NCBI RefSeq assembly: GCF_947179515.1
Contig: NC_067495.1
Coordinates: 67,691,411 to 67,755,410, forward strand
DNA: 64,000 nucleotides
Source: Apodemus sylvaticus
Taxonomy: Eukaryota > Chordata > Mammalia > Rodentia > Muridae
Reading direction: 5' to 3'
Below the pieces are notes generated by a model. That model did no database searches. It saw only the letters and a list, made by a program, of their open reading frames with translations, and was not told where the DNA came from. Positions 1 through 16,430 of this stretch are shown here, piece after piece (the first letter of the stretch is position 1; each line of letters starts with the position of its first letter). Position numbers and translations under genes: made by a program.

Positions 1-237
1 AAATATGCATTTGCAAATTTAGCTGCCAGCATGAGCTGTACCTCTGATCCACTTTGAACTACAGCTTGTGTTTGCTTACGCTGAAATCCCAGAAGATTTC
101 ATCTCAATGATGCTGGTCTCTTCTAAACCACAGTTAATTTCTCAGCTTTGCTAATAATTATCAATTGTCCCAGTAAAGCAAAGGTTTCACTTTAGTGGTG
201 CTGGTTTCTCTTAAACCATACTTGAGTTTTCACCTCC

Positions 238-474
238 AGCTAATTTGCTGGTCCTCAACCTATAGGTCACAACCCCATTTATGGTTGAAAGTCCCTTTCA
301 GAGAGTCGCCTAAGATCCTTGGAACACACAGATATTTACATTATGGTTTATCACAGTAGCAAAAGCACAGTTTTGAAGTAGCAATGAAAATAATTTTATG
401 TTTGGGGTCACCACAACATGAGGAACTTTATTAAAGGGTTGTAGCCTTAAGAAGGTTGAGAATCAGAGCTAACT
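238..474. mobile_element. hAT-Charlie-type DNA transposon fossil (URR1-like) with TSDs
   Basis: Positions 246-466 resemble the short non-autonomous Charlie-type elements common in rodents. The ends are imperfect inverted repeats: 'tcctcaacct' on the left and 'aaggttgaga' on the right. The interior contains the familiar 'gtttggggtcaccacaacatgaggaac' stretch in diverged form. An 8-bp target duplication is visible, agctaatt at 238-245 and agctaact at 467-474 (7 of 8 match), which is the TSD length of hAT elements. It is too short to encode a transposase. The family name is from memory. Confidence 0.7.
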
Positions 475-864
475 AGATACCATGTATTCTTAATTCAAAA
501 TGTCAAGTAAATGACCCTAGCAGAGTGATTGCTTCCTTCTGAAACTTTATGAGCCAAGCCTCCATTGTCTGCATCATTTTCAGCATTTCAGTCTTTCAAG
601 CAGTCCATTAAGTCCATTAAGATTGATTTTTAAAAAATGTACAGTGTATTGGAGAGTTGTAGGGAGAAATGAAAAGGAAAAATGATATAATGATTTAATG
701 ATCTCAAAAAAAATTTTCAAGTAGTTTTTAGAAAGATTTATGCACTCAGTGGCTTTTCCAGTTTAAAATTCTGGGGACCTTCCATAATCCTATCAAACAA
801 TATTATCATGTCTATTAAAGCAATGTCCCATGAACCAGGTAACAATTAATATCTATCATAGTTT

Positions 865-1238
865 GGTCTCTATTTGTGTGATAAACACACTGACCCAAAG
901 CAGCTTCCAGAGAAAGGGTTTATTTGACTTTAATTATGTGTCATAGTTTATTATTGAGGAAAGTCATGCAGAAACTTGAGGCAGAGACTGAAGCAGAGCC
1001 AGGAAAGGTCTCTACTTGCTGGCATGTTCTTTTTGCATCCTCTTACACTTCGGGAACACCTGCTCAGGGGTGCCATCAGCCATAGTGAGCTGGGCCCTCT
1101 AACATGAATCATTCATCAAGAAAATGTCCCACGGATTTGCCTAAAGGCAGTCTGTTAGGAGCATTTTCTCAATTGAAGTTCTTCCCAAACATGTCTAGGT
1201 TTATGTGAAGTTGACAGAAATCTACCAGGCAAGTCATG
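865..1238 (-). mobile_element. MaLR-like LTR, antisense
   Basis: Read on the minus strand, this ends with a rodent MaLR-type 3' part. There is a polyadenylation-type 'aataaaccctttctc' followed by 'gtgtttatcac'. The plus-strand right end, 'gaagttgacagaaatctacc', corresponds to the 5' part of such an LTR. It is diverged and I did not find a clear TSD. It could be named differently by a repeat library. Confidence 0.5.
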
Positions 1239-1672
1239 ATTATCTCTTCCTGTGAATTTTGTTTAGTCAGTAGCAATCGAGTATCATGACTAAGATGGAA
1301 AAGATTGATAGACACAACAAAATAGAATTATTTTTATTTTACAAAAATAATTGCAATAGTAGTATTCTATTCATATTTTGTGGCAACTAGAGTTGCTTGA
1401 GACTATTTTAAGTGGCAAGAAATTGTGATAACAGTTGCTACATAGAAAAATCAAATGATGTAAAAATTTTAAAGTTAAATAAAATAAAATAATCTACCTT
1501 CTATTAAAATGACAGAAAGGACAAGGATTATAAGCTATCAAACTATCTCTGTTCCAAGCAAGCTTTTCCCACCATGCTTGAGATTTTTACTGTAAAACTT
1601 CCATGTTACTGCCTGCTCCCATATATCTTACCTCCAAGAATGGCATTTGCTCCTTCAAAGGTTTAAGGTCAT

Positions 1673-1697
1673 AAACAACAACAACAACAAAAAACAA
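1673..1697. repeat. (CAA)n simple repeat
   Basis: A short run of CAA units passes into an A-rich stretch. It may be the decayed tail of a retroposon but no body is recognisable. Confidence 0.8.
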
Positions 1698-1831
1698 TTA
1701 AAATTGAATAATGCACATGACCTTCATTTTGAAGGAATAGAAGGAATGCCGTACTTCTTACAAAAATAACCCCAAATTTATAAAAATACATGTGCATTTA
1801 TTCTTCAGAAACTGATGTAAAGAAAAAAAAC

Positions 1832-2030
1832 ATGCTATTGAGATGCTTCATCAGGAAAATATGTTTGCCACCAAGCCTGGCCACCAGATTCAATTCCTAT
1901 AATGAATTTAGCTGGCTTTCTCAGGTTGTTCTCTGACATCCATATCATAACTATGATGTGGACATGCACATGCACATACACACACACACATACACACACA
2001 CTTACAAATAAAATTTAAAAAACAAAATAA
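1832..2030 (+). mobile_element. B3/B4-type SINE, degraded
   Basis: The order is that of a B3/B4 SINE: a tRNA-like head ('gccaccaagcctggcc', 'gattcaattcc'), then 'ggttgttctctgacatccat', then a CA-rich tract, then an A-rich tail near 2007-2030. Divergence is high. The CA-rich tract gives rise to a spurious short ORF on the minus strand. Confidence 0.65.
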
Positions 2031-2564
2031 AAATTTGCCAGGAATGCATATATTCAAAATATTGGAAATAAAAAAATAGGTATGAAACATGAAAAAGCTT
2101 CTTGTCATTTACTATATTACAAGTATACAACACTTTGTAACAAACAATAATGAGAAAAAATAATGCTATTGAGAGAATATATAATTAATATGGTATAAAT
2201 AGCACAACAAAATAAAAATATAAGAATTCTATGATTTATTTCATATTATGACAATTAAAGGAGGACACAAAGTCAAATGGATGACAGCAATAGGATTATT
2301 TTGTGACTTTGTATTATGAAATACAATTATTCAAAGATAATTTAGAGGGGTTCAGGTCACATTTCATTTCATTAGTTGAATAAATCTCTTTTTAAATGAC
2401 ATGTCATTAGACTGCAATATATTAATTTTAACAAAAGTAATTTAAAAAACTCATACCTCAAAGAAATCTGATATATAAAAAATTTAATCCACCATTTAGG
2501 TAAGTTTTACAGTTTTATATATATATATATACACATACATATACTCATAAATCTATTATTTTAA
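2031..2564. other. AT-rich intergenic stretch
   Basis: No coding potential or recognisable repeat apart from a short (TA)n near 2516-2531. Nothing further can be supported. Confidence 0.6.
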
Positions 2565-2816
2565 TATTTTTATTTTCTATATTCTTTGTTTATATTCCAA
2601 ATGATTTCCCCTTTCCCGGATCCCCCCTCCCCATATGTCCCATAAATCTTCTTCTCTCCATCCATTCTCCAATCACCTCCCTCCTTTTCCTCTGTCCTTA
2701 TATTCCTCTCCAATGCTAGATCAATACTTTCCAGGATCAGGACCCTCTCCATACTTCTTCATGGGAGTCATTTGTTATGCGATTTGTGCCTTGGGTATTC
2801 AGGGCTTCTGGGCTAA

Positions 2817-6768
<3,952 letters not shown>

Positions 6769-6849
6769 TTTTGAAGTTATTTTTTAAATTTGATTGGTTA
6801 AGTTATTTTGGGTTTGATGAAAGAAGGTTACTATCTTGCTTTTTCCAGG

Positions 6850-8035
6850 GTGTAGTTTCCCTCCTTGTATTGCTGTTTTCCTCCTATTATCCTTTGTAGG
6901 GCTGGGTTTGTAGAAAGATTTTGTATAAATTTGGTTTTTTCATGGAATATCGTAGTTTATCCCTCTATGGTTCTTGAGAGTTTCGCTGGGTATAGTAGTT
7001 TTGGCAGCCATTTGTGTTCTCTTAGAGTCTGCATGAGATCTGCCCAGGATCTTCTAGCTTTCATAGTCTCAGGTGAGAAATCTGGTGTGATTTTGATAGG
7101 TCTTCCTTTATATGTTACTTGGCCTTTTGCTCTTACTGCCCTAAGTATTCTTTCTTTGTTTAGTACATTTTGGGTTTTGATTATTATGTGATGGGAGGTA
7201 TTTCTCTCCTGGTCCAGTCTGTTTGGAGTTCTGTAGGCTTCTTGTATATTCATGGGCATCTCTCTCTTTAGGTTAGGGAAGTTTTCTTCCATAATTTTAT
7301 TGAAGATATTTGCTGGCCCTTTAAGTTGTAAATCTTCACTCTCATCTATGCCTATAATCCTTAGGTTTGGTCTTCTCCTTGTGTCCTGGATTTCCTGGAT
7401 GTTTTGGGTTACAAGCTTTTTGCATTTTGCATTTTCTTTAACTGTTGAGTCCATGGTTTCTATGGTATCTTCAGCATCTGAGTTTCTTTCTTCTTTCTCT
7501 TGTATTCTGTTGTTGATATTTGCATCTATGTCCCCTGATTTCTTCCCAAGGTTTTCTATCTCCAAAGTTGTCTCCCTTTGAGTTTTCTTAGTTGTTTCTA
7601 CTTCTGATTTTAGATCCTGGATGGTTTTGCTTAGCTCCTTTACTTGCTTGTTTGTGCTTTCCTGTAATTCTTTAAGAGATTTTTGTGTTTCCTCTTTCAT
7701 GACTTCTGCCTGTTGACCAAATTCTCCTGTATTTCTTTAAGTCATTTTTGTGTTTCCTCCTTATTGGCTTTTGTTTTCTCCTGAACTTCTTTCAATGATT
7801 TTTGTGTTTCCCTTGTAAGGCCTTCTAACTTTTGATCCATTTTCTCCTGAATTTCTTTAAGTATGTCCTTCATGTGTTCCTCTACCAGCATCATGACTAA
7901 TGATTTTAAATCCAAATCTTGTTTTTCTGGTGTCATGGGGTATCTAGGACATGCTGTTGAAGGAGAATTGGGTTCAGATGTTGCCATATTGCCTTGATTT
8001 CTGTTAGTGAAGTTCATGCGTTTGCCTTTTGCCAT
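6850..8035 (-). pseudogene. L1 ORF1 remnant (RNA-binding protein)
   Basis: ORF1p is the trimeric RNA chaperone of L1 particles. The start at 8035 gives 'MAKGKRMNFTNRNQGN', a typical murid L1 ORF1 N-terminus. A coiled-coil region with repeated 'ETQKSLKE' heptad-type units follows. Then comes the RRM-like part ('RRPNLRIIGIDE') and the C-terminal domain ('ITPDFSPETMKARRSWADL'). The frame shifts between 7742 and 7700, inside the length-variable coiled-coil repeats. A stop at 6957-6959, just after 'LSRTIEG', removes the last part of the C-terminal domain. The lower boundary of the ORF1 homology is approximate. Confidence 0.9.
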
Positions 8036-8535
8036 CTAGTTCTCACTGGTGTTAGTTGGTCTTGTCAATGCTGGACTCACCAGTGCAAGCTGCCTCGTCC
8101 CAGGTGGCCTCTGGTGCACAGCTGACCTCCTGCACTGCCTGGAGACAGGGTGCTGTAGCCCAGGCTATTCAGATCCTGAAGCAGTCACCTGAAGCAGGGG
8201 CCTGCTAGACTCACCAGAGCACACTGACTCCTCCCAGCCGGCCTCCCGGGTGCCCCTCTGCCCTCTTGCAGGACTTGGAGATGGGGCTTTGCAGCCCATG
8301 CTGTTCTGGATCCCGAAGAGGAGATCTGAAGGCTCCAGCCAGGGGTATCAGGACTGGAACCTAAGCTCCGTGCTGCCAGAGCAATCTGTGTGCTCTCAGT
8401 CTGCCTCTGGGTGCACACAGGCCTCTTGCACTTCCTGGAGACCGAGTGCTGTGGCCCAGGCTGTTCAGATCCTGAAGCAGACACCTGAAGGCTCCCGCCT
8501 GGGGCCTGCTGGACTCACCAGAGCACACTGACTCA
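8036..8535 (-). promoter_or_regulatory. L1 5' UTR with partial tandem monomers
   Basis: This is a GC-rich region upstream of ORF1, in contrast with the AT-rich surroundings. Two blocks recur about 300 bp apart. 'ttcagatcctgaagcag' plus its flank lies near 8169 and again near 8464. 'gactcaccagagcacactgactc' lies near 8210 and again near 8515. This is the tandem-monomer layout seen in murid L1 promoters, with one full unit and part of a second. The element's 5' end is placed where this similarity stops. Confidence 0.75.
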
Positions 8536-9120
8536 GTTTTCAATCCCAATAATTTTTAAAACCTAAGAATTCTTGTTCTTAAGGTTTGGCTATGAGGACA
8601 GTGATAGGAACTGTTTCTGTCCACTTTTAAGATTAATTTCTTTCTATAATTCTGTCATTCCTTATACTAGCAGATTATAATGCCTTTCATTAATGTTTCC
8701 TAATATACTGAACTATTTGAAAGTTGGAAATCTTTTCATCTTCTGTCATCTGGGGTGGGTGAAGCTGCCATCATGCTTGGAATTGATTAGATACTTCAGA
8801 ATTATTTATTGCTGCCAAAAATTTAAACTCCAGGTTTTTCTTTGCTAAATGCATGCACAAGAAAATAAGTATCAAGCTGTATAGTGCCTATAAGTAATCA
8901 AGGACTACAGATCAACATGCTTCTATTTGTCACAAAAGTTTATTCTTAAGCAAAATGACATGTATAAATACAAAAACAAATTGTGAAAAATGCATTACTT
9001 GCAGGTGTTAATAATTTCTCTAGATGGTCACTTGGCTGTCAACAGTGGTCATGGTTATTGTCATTTCTATTCAGTAAATAATTTTTCATTTTTTATGAGG
9101 GAGTAATATAATATCCCTTC
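8536..9120. other. Intergenic sequence between two L1 copies
   Basis: AT-rich, with no coding potential and no repeat that I recognise. Confidence 0.6.
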
Positions 9121-10175
9121 AGGTTAAAAGTATTGGAGAAATCAGGAATTCAAGACCCATACCTAAACACAATAAAAATCAATATATGCAAACCAGCAGC
9201 CAATATCAAATTAAATGGAGAGATATTTGAAACAGTCCCATTAAAATCAGGGACAAGACATGGATGTTCACTTTCCCCATATCTATTCAATATAGGACTC
9301 AAAGTGCTAGCTAGAACAAGAACACAACAAAAAGAGATCACGCGGATGCAAATTGTCAAAGAAGAAATAAAGGTATCACTATTTGCAGATATGATAGTAT
9401 ACATAAGATACCCAAAAATCTCTACTACAGAACTTCTCCAGCTGATAAACAACTTCAGCAAAGTAGCCAGATATAAAGTTAACTCAGATAAATCAGTAGC
9501 CTTCCTTTATACAAATGATAAACAGGCTGAGAAAGAAATTAGGGAACCAACTCCCTTCACAATAGCCACAAATAATATAAAATATCTTGGGGTAACTCTA
9601 ACCAAACATGTGAAAGACCTGTACGGCAATAACTTGAAGTCTCTCAAGAATGAAATCAAAGAAGATTTCCGAAATTGGAGAAATCTCCCAGGCTCATGGA
9701 TTGGCAGAATTAGCATAGTAAAAATGGACATTATACCATAGGCAATCTATAGATTTAGTGCAATCCCTATCAAAGTTACAATACAATTCTTCAAAGACAT
9801 GGAAAAATCAATTCTCAAGTTCGTCTGGAAAGGCAAAAAACCCAGAATAGTAAAAACAATTCTTAACAATAAAATAACAGCTAGGGGAATCACCATCCCT
9901 GTAGTATTGCTTTACTACACAACAATAGTAGTAAAAAAAAAAAACCTGCATGTTATTGGTACAGAGACAAACAGGTTGATAAATGGAATAGAATTGAAGT
10001 CCCAGAAATAAAACCACACAATTATGGACACTTGGTCTTTGACAAAGAAATCAAAAATATACACTGGACAAAAGAAAGCATCTTCAATAAATGGTGCTGG
10101 TCTAGCTGCCAGTTTGTATGTAAAAAATGAAAATAGATCCATATTTGTCACCTTGCGCAAAGCTCACATCTCATA
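9121..10175 (+). mobile_element. LINE-1 internal ORF2 fragment, sense
   Basis: The segment 9133-9741 keeps an open frame across part of the reverse transcriptase: 'GTRHGCSLSPYLFN' (motif B) and a motif C that reads 'SLFADMIVYI'. Motif C normally reads FADD, and here one aspartate codon is gone, so this copy is catalytically dead. The downstream parts to about 10175 are frameshifted ORF2 ('SILKFVWKGKKPRI', then the region before 'INGAGL'). There is no 3' UTR or poly(A), so it is an internal fragment, older than the 2.5-8.5 kb copy. A short (T)n follows at about 10200-10211. Confidence 0.88.
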
Positions 10176-10398
10176 CTCAAAAAGCTTTGTGACTCCACTT
10201 TTTTTTTTTTTGTATAAGTGATGGAAACATGACTTTCATTAACGCTTTTTAAATGTATATATTTTCATAATGAAGAAACTATAACTTCAATACATTGTTC
10301 ATAGAAATTTTAATTTGCTTTTGTGTCCTGAGTACCTATATATTTTCAGGTAGTTAAAGCCAGATGAGCTTCTTACATATTTTCTTTTCCTATTAATT

Positions 10399-11353
10399 TC
10401 TGTGCTCATTTTTTTTAAAAGTATTGAATATATACTTCATTTACATTTCAAATGCTAAAACCTTTCCCAGTTTCCTCTCTTCCCTAAACTCCCAACCCTC
10501 CTCCCACGCTCTGCTTCCAAGTATATGCCCCTCCACCCAAGCCACTACCACACCCCCTCATTTTCCCTTGTTGGGGTATCTGTTGAGCCTTCACAGGACC
10601 AAAGACCTCTCCTCTCACTAATGCCCGACAAGGCTTTCCTCTGCCATACTTTTGGCTGGAACCATGTAAACCCCTTGGTTGATGGCTTAGTCCCTGGGAG
10701 CCCTCGGGCATTTGGTTCACTGATATCATCAGTCATTCTTCCCATAGGACTGTAAACCCCTTCAGCTCTTCTAGTCCTCCCTCCAAGAACTCCATTGGGG
10801 ACCCCATGCTCAGTCCAATGGTTGGCTGCTAACATCTGCCTCTGTATCTGTAAGGCTCTGGCATGGCCCCTCAGCACAACCATAACAGGCTCCTTTCGGC
10901 ATGCACTTCTTGTCATCCATAATAGTGTCTGGTTTTGGTGACTGTTTAGAGGATGAATTCCCAGGTAGGACAGTCTCTGGGTAGCCTTTCCTTCAGTCTC
11001 TGCTCCACATTTTGTCTCCATAATTGCCCCTGTGAGTATTTTGTTCCCTTTCTCAGAGGAACCAAAGCACCCCCCCCCCCATTTCTGTCTTCCTTCTTCT
11101 TGAGCTTCCTGTGCTCTCTGAATTGTATCTTGTTTATTTTGAATTTTGGGATAATATCAACATATCAGTGAGTGTATACCATGTGTGTTCTTTTGTGATT
11201 TTGTTACCTCTCTCAGGATGACACCTTCTAGTTCCATCCATTTGCCTAAAAATTTCATTAATTCATTGTTTTTAATAGCTGAATAGTATTCCATTGTGTA
11301 AATGCACCCAATTTCTGTATCCATTCCTCTGTTGAAGGACATCTGTGCTCATT
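10399..11353 (-). mobile_element. 5'-truncated LINE-1 with 12-bp TSD, antisense
   Basis: The 3' UTR lies to the left, starting with a T run at 10411. The last part of ORF2 lies to the right (11157-11341). The flanking direct repeat tctgtgctcatt is perfect at 10399-10410 and 11342-11353. The inserted DNA is therefore 10411-11341, about 930 bp and cut off at its 5' end, the usual result of incomplete target-primed reverse transcription. A run of C occurs near 11071-11080. Confidence 0.92.
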
Positions 11354-14034
11354 CTTAAGCAAGAAAAAAATATATCCTCTTAACTTAATAGCATTATTAA
11401 ATCTTAAGTTAATAAAATTCATACTAACTTTTAGTAAAAATTATGTGATTATTCAAACATGGCATTTCCAAGCCAAAGCCAGAACTTTAATATAAAAAAT
11501 ATAAAATTTCAACTTTGTACATGGTAGAATTATAAGAATGTAGCCTGGTTAATTTTGTGTTTGCTCTTATTTCAAGTGAAAATACAATACCTGCTTGTAT
11601 TGAATAAACATCAGGTACCATATTGCATTTCTGTGTTCCCTTTTTTGTTTGTTTTTAGTGATAATTGAATAACATAAAATGTTCATCCTATTGGGTGAGA
11701 TGGAGATGTGTTATTTAAAGGCTGGTTCTTTTAAGGAGCATGTGATAGATCTTTGAGACAATTTAATATTTTACTACTTGTAAGTGATTAAACTTTATGC
11801 TCTAATTGCATATTTCTTCTCATTTTAATTTTCCTCCTTTGAAAGAACAAGAGATGATTTAGACACTGAATTCTATTTTTTTGTATAATGGTAATGTCCA
11901 TTTATGAATTCAATAAAGCACCAAATTTTTCTTATATCTCTGAAATACTGCTAATCTTTCTCTGCCATGATTTTAAACATTTATTTTCTAGGAATAGGTA
12001 GAGGCAGAAAGTCACTTACTCAAACTGATCACTAAAAGTTATCCTTTGGTCATTTTTCCCTCTCAATTATTTCTGTTAAGTCTACTTTTTGTTCAGACAG
12101 TCTTTTCAAACATGAAGGAATGCATATATAATAGGTATTCAGTTTTTCAACACGTGTTTTAAAGAGTACACATAGAATTCTTTTTGGAAATGCAGCTTTT
12201 CCTTTCTGTCATTATGTTACCATGTAGGTTGTTTTTATTTAGTTAGTTTTAATTTTTCTGTGTAGACAGCATATGTACATCTAAAGTATATCATATAAAA
12301 ATACTATTTCTCATCAGAAACATATATATAAACATGAATTTTCATCAAAAATCTGTAATATATGATAAAATTCAACCTAGTTTGAAGGGCATTATCCTTT
12401 ACATTGACTAATCTCTGTTTTTCATATGCATTGCTCATGATCAACAGCAGATGACTATATATCATAATGAATACTTATAAAAGGAAATTCAAGGTATATA
12501 TTCAATTCAAGAATATAATGAACAGCTAAGTCAGGGGGAAAGTATTATCAGTAATGCAGAAAATTCGTCTGGACTTCCAGGCTTATTTGCATATTTTACA
12601 AAATGTTCCAAGGATCAAAAATATGTGCAAAAAAATAGCTTAGGTCTCCAAAGACATTGAATGAATGTTCATCCAAAGTAGGAAATTGTCAATTACTTAG
12701 TTTGTTTTGCATTTGATTTAGTAGATTGCTTGAATTTCTCTGCAATTATGTTATCTTCATCTCTAAATACCGTAAAATGTTTTCTGCTGCAGTTTGGTTT
12801 TCAGTAGGCAATCATAGTCAAACTCATGCCAAATAAATTTTGAAAATTTATCTCAATACCTTTAACTCAAACTTTACTTCATAATCTCACCCAGCTATTT
12901 AATTTTAAGTCATATTGCCAGTTTGAACTTTACTTTTTCTGACATGGATTTGAAATGCTGCTTGGTTTTATTTTTACATATATGAATGTCATCTTAAACA
13001 TGTATACATGTAAAACAGCTAATAACTCAGAAACCACTTGCATATTTGAGTCACTGTCCTAGAAATTTGCATATAAATCATATATTTTCAGAACAACCCT
13101 AGTAATGGAGATAATACTCTCTCCATTTTACAAATTGAATCTCACTTAGATAAATTCGGAAGTATTGTAAAGCCAGACAAGTGGCTAGAATAAAGTGCAG
13201 TGTGCTCCAGGGTTATTACTTCTTCAATGATTGCTAATTTTACATCTTTTTCAATTTGCTGTGTAATTCTCCCTCCCAGTTTAAAATCCTCTTGCTCTTT
13301 TTACTACCCATTTTAATAGGACTTGTATTTTCTTTGGTCATATATCTTTAATACTATTCTCTTTCTGCCATTTATTTTGTACCATTTATTTACTTCATAA
13401 TGTATAACCTCAAAATTAGCATTTTCTAGGAAATGTTCCCTTATGACCATCACCTTATTCAAAACAGTTCATGATTTATTTATGTACTATTTTAGCAATC
13501 TATTGCTTGGTTTATTTCTGTTGTTTTAAAATTGTATTTATATCATCACCAGGTGTGATTTTTGCCTCAGTTTTAGTTAATATACATCATTCTAAGGAAT
13601 GTAGAGAAAAATTAAGTTAAATTAAATTTAACTTCACGGGGAAGTAACTAAAGAAATTGAGTACATAAATATTTTATAGTATTCCACATAGTTTATTCCT
13701 ACTATATTCTGTGAACTTCTATACAGAGAATTTGGCTTCAATTCAGGGAAACATTTCTATAATATAGGTTATATATTAGCTTGGTTGCTTATCTCACAGT
13801 ATGTTTTATTAAGAAAAGGAACGGTCATTTTTTTTTTCTCGCAAATCATTGGTCCCAGAAAATGATGGCCCTAGATATAGAATAATGATTCTCACCATTG
13901 ACTAAACCATGTGTACACACTCATACCTATAAATAAATACATGTAATAATGTTTAATCCACATTGTCCATATGTAAAGTCAACCCTGGCCTTCACATGTA
14001 CCCACATGAACAATGTAACTACATTCAAACAAGC

Positions 14035-14039
<5 letters not shown>
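11354..14039. other. Long AT-rich stretch without recognisable genes or repeats
   Basis: Almost 2.7 kb with no ORF above about 60 codons and no rodent SINE or L1 that I can name. It may hold very old repeats or non-coding conserved sequence, but I can support nothing specific. Confidence 0.6.

Positions 14040-14065
<26 letters not shown>
14040..14065. repeat. (TA)n microsatellite
   Basis: Thirteen uninterrupted TA units. Confidence 0.9.
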
Positions 14066-14362
14066 GGTCTCTTTTTAAATGTCTTCTAATTTATTATTAA
14101 AATTTCAATTTTTCATGAAGATTTAACATCAAATACTTGTTTAAAGAAACCAAGAATATTTGAGAATTCTGAAGCTATCTAGTTATTACATTCATAATAG
14201 TGGCATCTACAGTGTTCTTGCTTTATACTGCTAACGTGCAAGCTTATGCTGCACCAAGAAATGACATGTGAGTTACAGAATCAGAGCAAGCAGCATAGTG
14301 ATATGCTTGTCAGATAAATTGGTCTCTGTTTATTCTTAACTCAGATCAGCTAGAGTTGCACT

Positions 14363-14432
14363 TCTTTTTTTTTTTTTTTTTTTTTTATTTGATATAATTT
14401 ATTTACATTTCAAATGATTTCCCCTTCTTTAC
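14363..14432 (-). mobile_element. Minimal L1 3' end, antisense
   Basis: A 23-bp T run followed by 'tttatttacatttcaaatga' and 'ttccccttctt' is the terminal ~50 bp of a rodent L1 with its tail, read from the minus strand. The insertion was extremely 5'-truncated. Confidence 0.75.
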
Positions 14433-14849
14433 ACAATAAATGACATGTTAAATAAGCTAGTCTATAGTTCAGTTTTCCTTCTCTGATAGTGATATTGTAA
14501 TGACTATTCATCACATAAGCAACCAAAATATAGATATGTTGGTCATGACTGTATGTATTATAAGTATAAGTTTGAAATATTTGAATTAGCTTACTGGGTA
14601 TAATTTATAGGGAATAATCCTAGACTGTTGAATAGAGAGGTATCTCAATTAATTCAGTAAAGATGCCATTAATGTTTTATTATTTCTTTAAGAAATCAAT
14701 TATTATGAATTCATAATTCAGGTGGTAAGAATAGGAATTCAAGGTCATATTCAATGGAATATGTGAGGGCATGGTAAGATGGTATAGAATATATAGCTAA
14801 AGCCATTGTAAACTTATGATAGATCATTATTTACATTTTATGGTCTTAT

Positions 14850-15245
14850 GAATTGTCTTTGGCATCTGCTCTAACCTGGATGCTATTGGGATCCAAGAGA
14901 CTGAACTACCAACCAAATTGCTAGCATGACACGGACCTAGCCTCCCTCACATACATAGCAGATATACAGCTTTGTTTTCATGTGGGTCCTCCAACAAGTA
15001 GAGTTGGGATTGTCCCTGAATCTGTTGTCTGTCGGTAGATCACATTCTCCTAACTGGGCTTCCTTGTCTAGACTTAGTGGGAAAGGATAGATGGACCTAG
15101 TCTTGCAGAGACTTGATGTGCCAGGGTGGCATGATAACCAAGGAGACTCCCCCTTCTTAGAAGAGAACCTATGAGAGGGGGGACTAGGAGAAGAGATGGG
15201 GTAGATTTGGGGGTGTAAAGTGAATAAAGAAATAAATGGAATGTG
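14850..15245 (+). mobile_element. Old L1 (Lx-type) 3' UTR, sense
   Basis: The stretch carrying 'tccctgaatctgttgtctgtc', 'agagacttgatgtgccaggg', 'ccttcttagaagagaa' and the end 'gtaaagtgaataaagaaata' matches the 3' UTR of older rodent L1 families. The 5' limit is uncertain. Confidence 0.7.
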
Positions 15246-15324
15246 CAAATATAATTTAGTTTGCTTTTTGAGAATTTTAATGAACAATATTATATAGAAC
15301 ATTGTTTCTCTTCTTGGAACAACG

Positions 15325-15655
15325 GAGATGGCTCAACAGGTAAAGTGTTTGGCCCACAAGTATGAAATCCCAAGTTTAGATCCCAGCATTCACATTAAAG
15401 GCCTGGCATTCCAACATGTGTCTGTAATTTTGATACCAGGAAAGCAGAGACTGGTAGATAGATCCTTGGAGCTCCTGCCAGCCTACCTAGTTGAACTGAT
15501 GAGAGTTCTGGATTTAGTGAGAGAGCCTGTTTCAAAAGAAAAGATGGAGAACAACTGAGAAAGAAATCTAACATTCATGTCTGTCGTGCATCGCATCTAC
15601 AAGTATTACATATTCATGAGCACATGAAAGCATGTACGCATTTCATATACACACA
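15325..15655 (+). mobile_element. B4-type SINE (ID-B1 composite), sense
   Basis: A tRNA/ID-like head ('gagatggctcaacaggtaaag', 'gtttagatcccagcattcaca') is followed by a B1-like body ('gtctgtaattttgataccag', 'gagagcctgtttcaaaag') and a CA/AT-rich tail ending near 15655. That head-body order is the B4 composite. An ORF at 15328-15558 is fortuitous. Confidence 0.75.
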
Positions 15656-16256
15656 CAATTTTCAAATATATTGCTTTTCTTCTTAAATTTCTTCCAGTTT
15701 ATTACTGAAACATTAAATAAATATAGAAAAAATAGAAAGTAATAGAGAAGACACCGGCCTAGCCCATATTAAAAAGGCAGACATGATCTACATCTGCATT
15801 AGGAAAGTTAAAGTAGATCCCCATATCAGAGTTCGAACATAGACTTAGGAAACATCTCTTACATTCTTAGGATATATCATAGGTGTTCAATGGAGTTAAA
15901 CAGTGGCTCATATGTTCACATTTGCAAGGTAGTGTTTATATACTATATTCTACTTTACTCACTATTATATAGCACAATCTTGGTCCTGTTTTCTGAACCT
16001 TATAAACATGGCATTGTCTACAACCAGGTTTGGCATGGGAAGAACTTGAAGCCTCTTCTATATTTTATGACTTTATGTGTTTAAGAATCATTCATAGTGT
16101 ACTGAAATATGCTTATTTAGTAGAAACTATAAAACTAAAACTAAGAAACATTAAAATATAACTGAATTTGAAGATGTTTTAAAGTGATTGATCATGAAGT
16201 AATTTTATTCAGAGAAATATAAATTAATAGAAATGATCCTTCTCATTTACCAACAT

Positions 16257-16257
<1 letters not shown>

Positions 16258-16354
<97 letters not shown>

Positions 16355-16363
16355 ACACACACA
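16258..16363. repeat. (TC)n(AC)n compound microsatellite
   Basis: About 54 bp of TC is followed by about 46 bp of AC with one interruption (cat). Directly after it (16366-16430) is a short, diverged stretch resembling antisense B1 ('gcctaggtgggactcgaactcactgtgtag'). The array may thus be the expanded tail of that SINE. Confidence 0.9.
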
Positions 16364-16430
16364 ATTGTCTCAGGTTTTCTATGCAGCCTAGGTGGGACTC
16401 GAACTCACTGTGTAGCTGAGGGTTAGTTTG

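Noticed and set aside
8185..8549. Several 60-100 codon ORFs on both strands
   Set aside because: They lie in the GC-rich L1 5' UTR and have low stop density only because of base composition.
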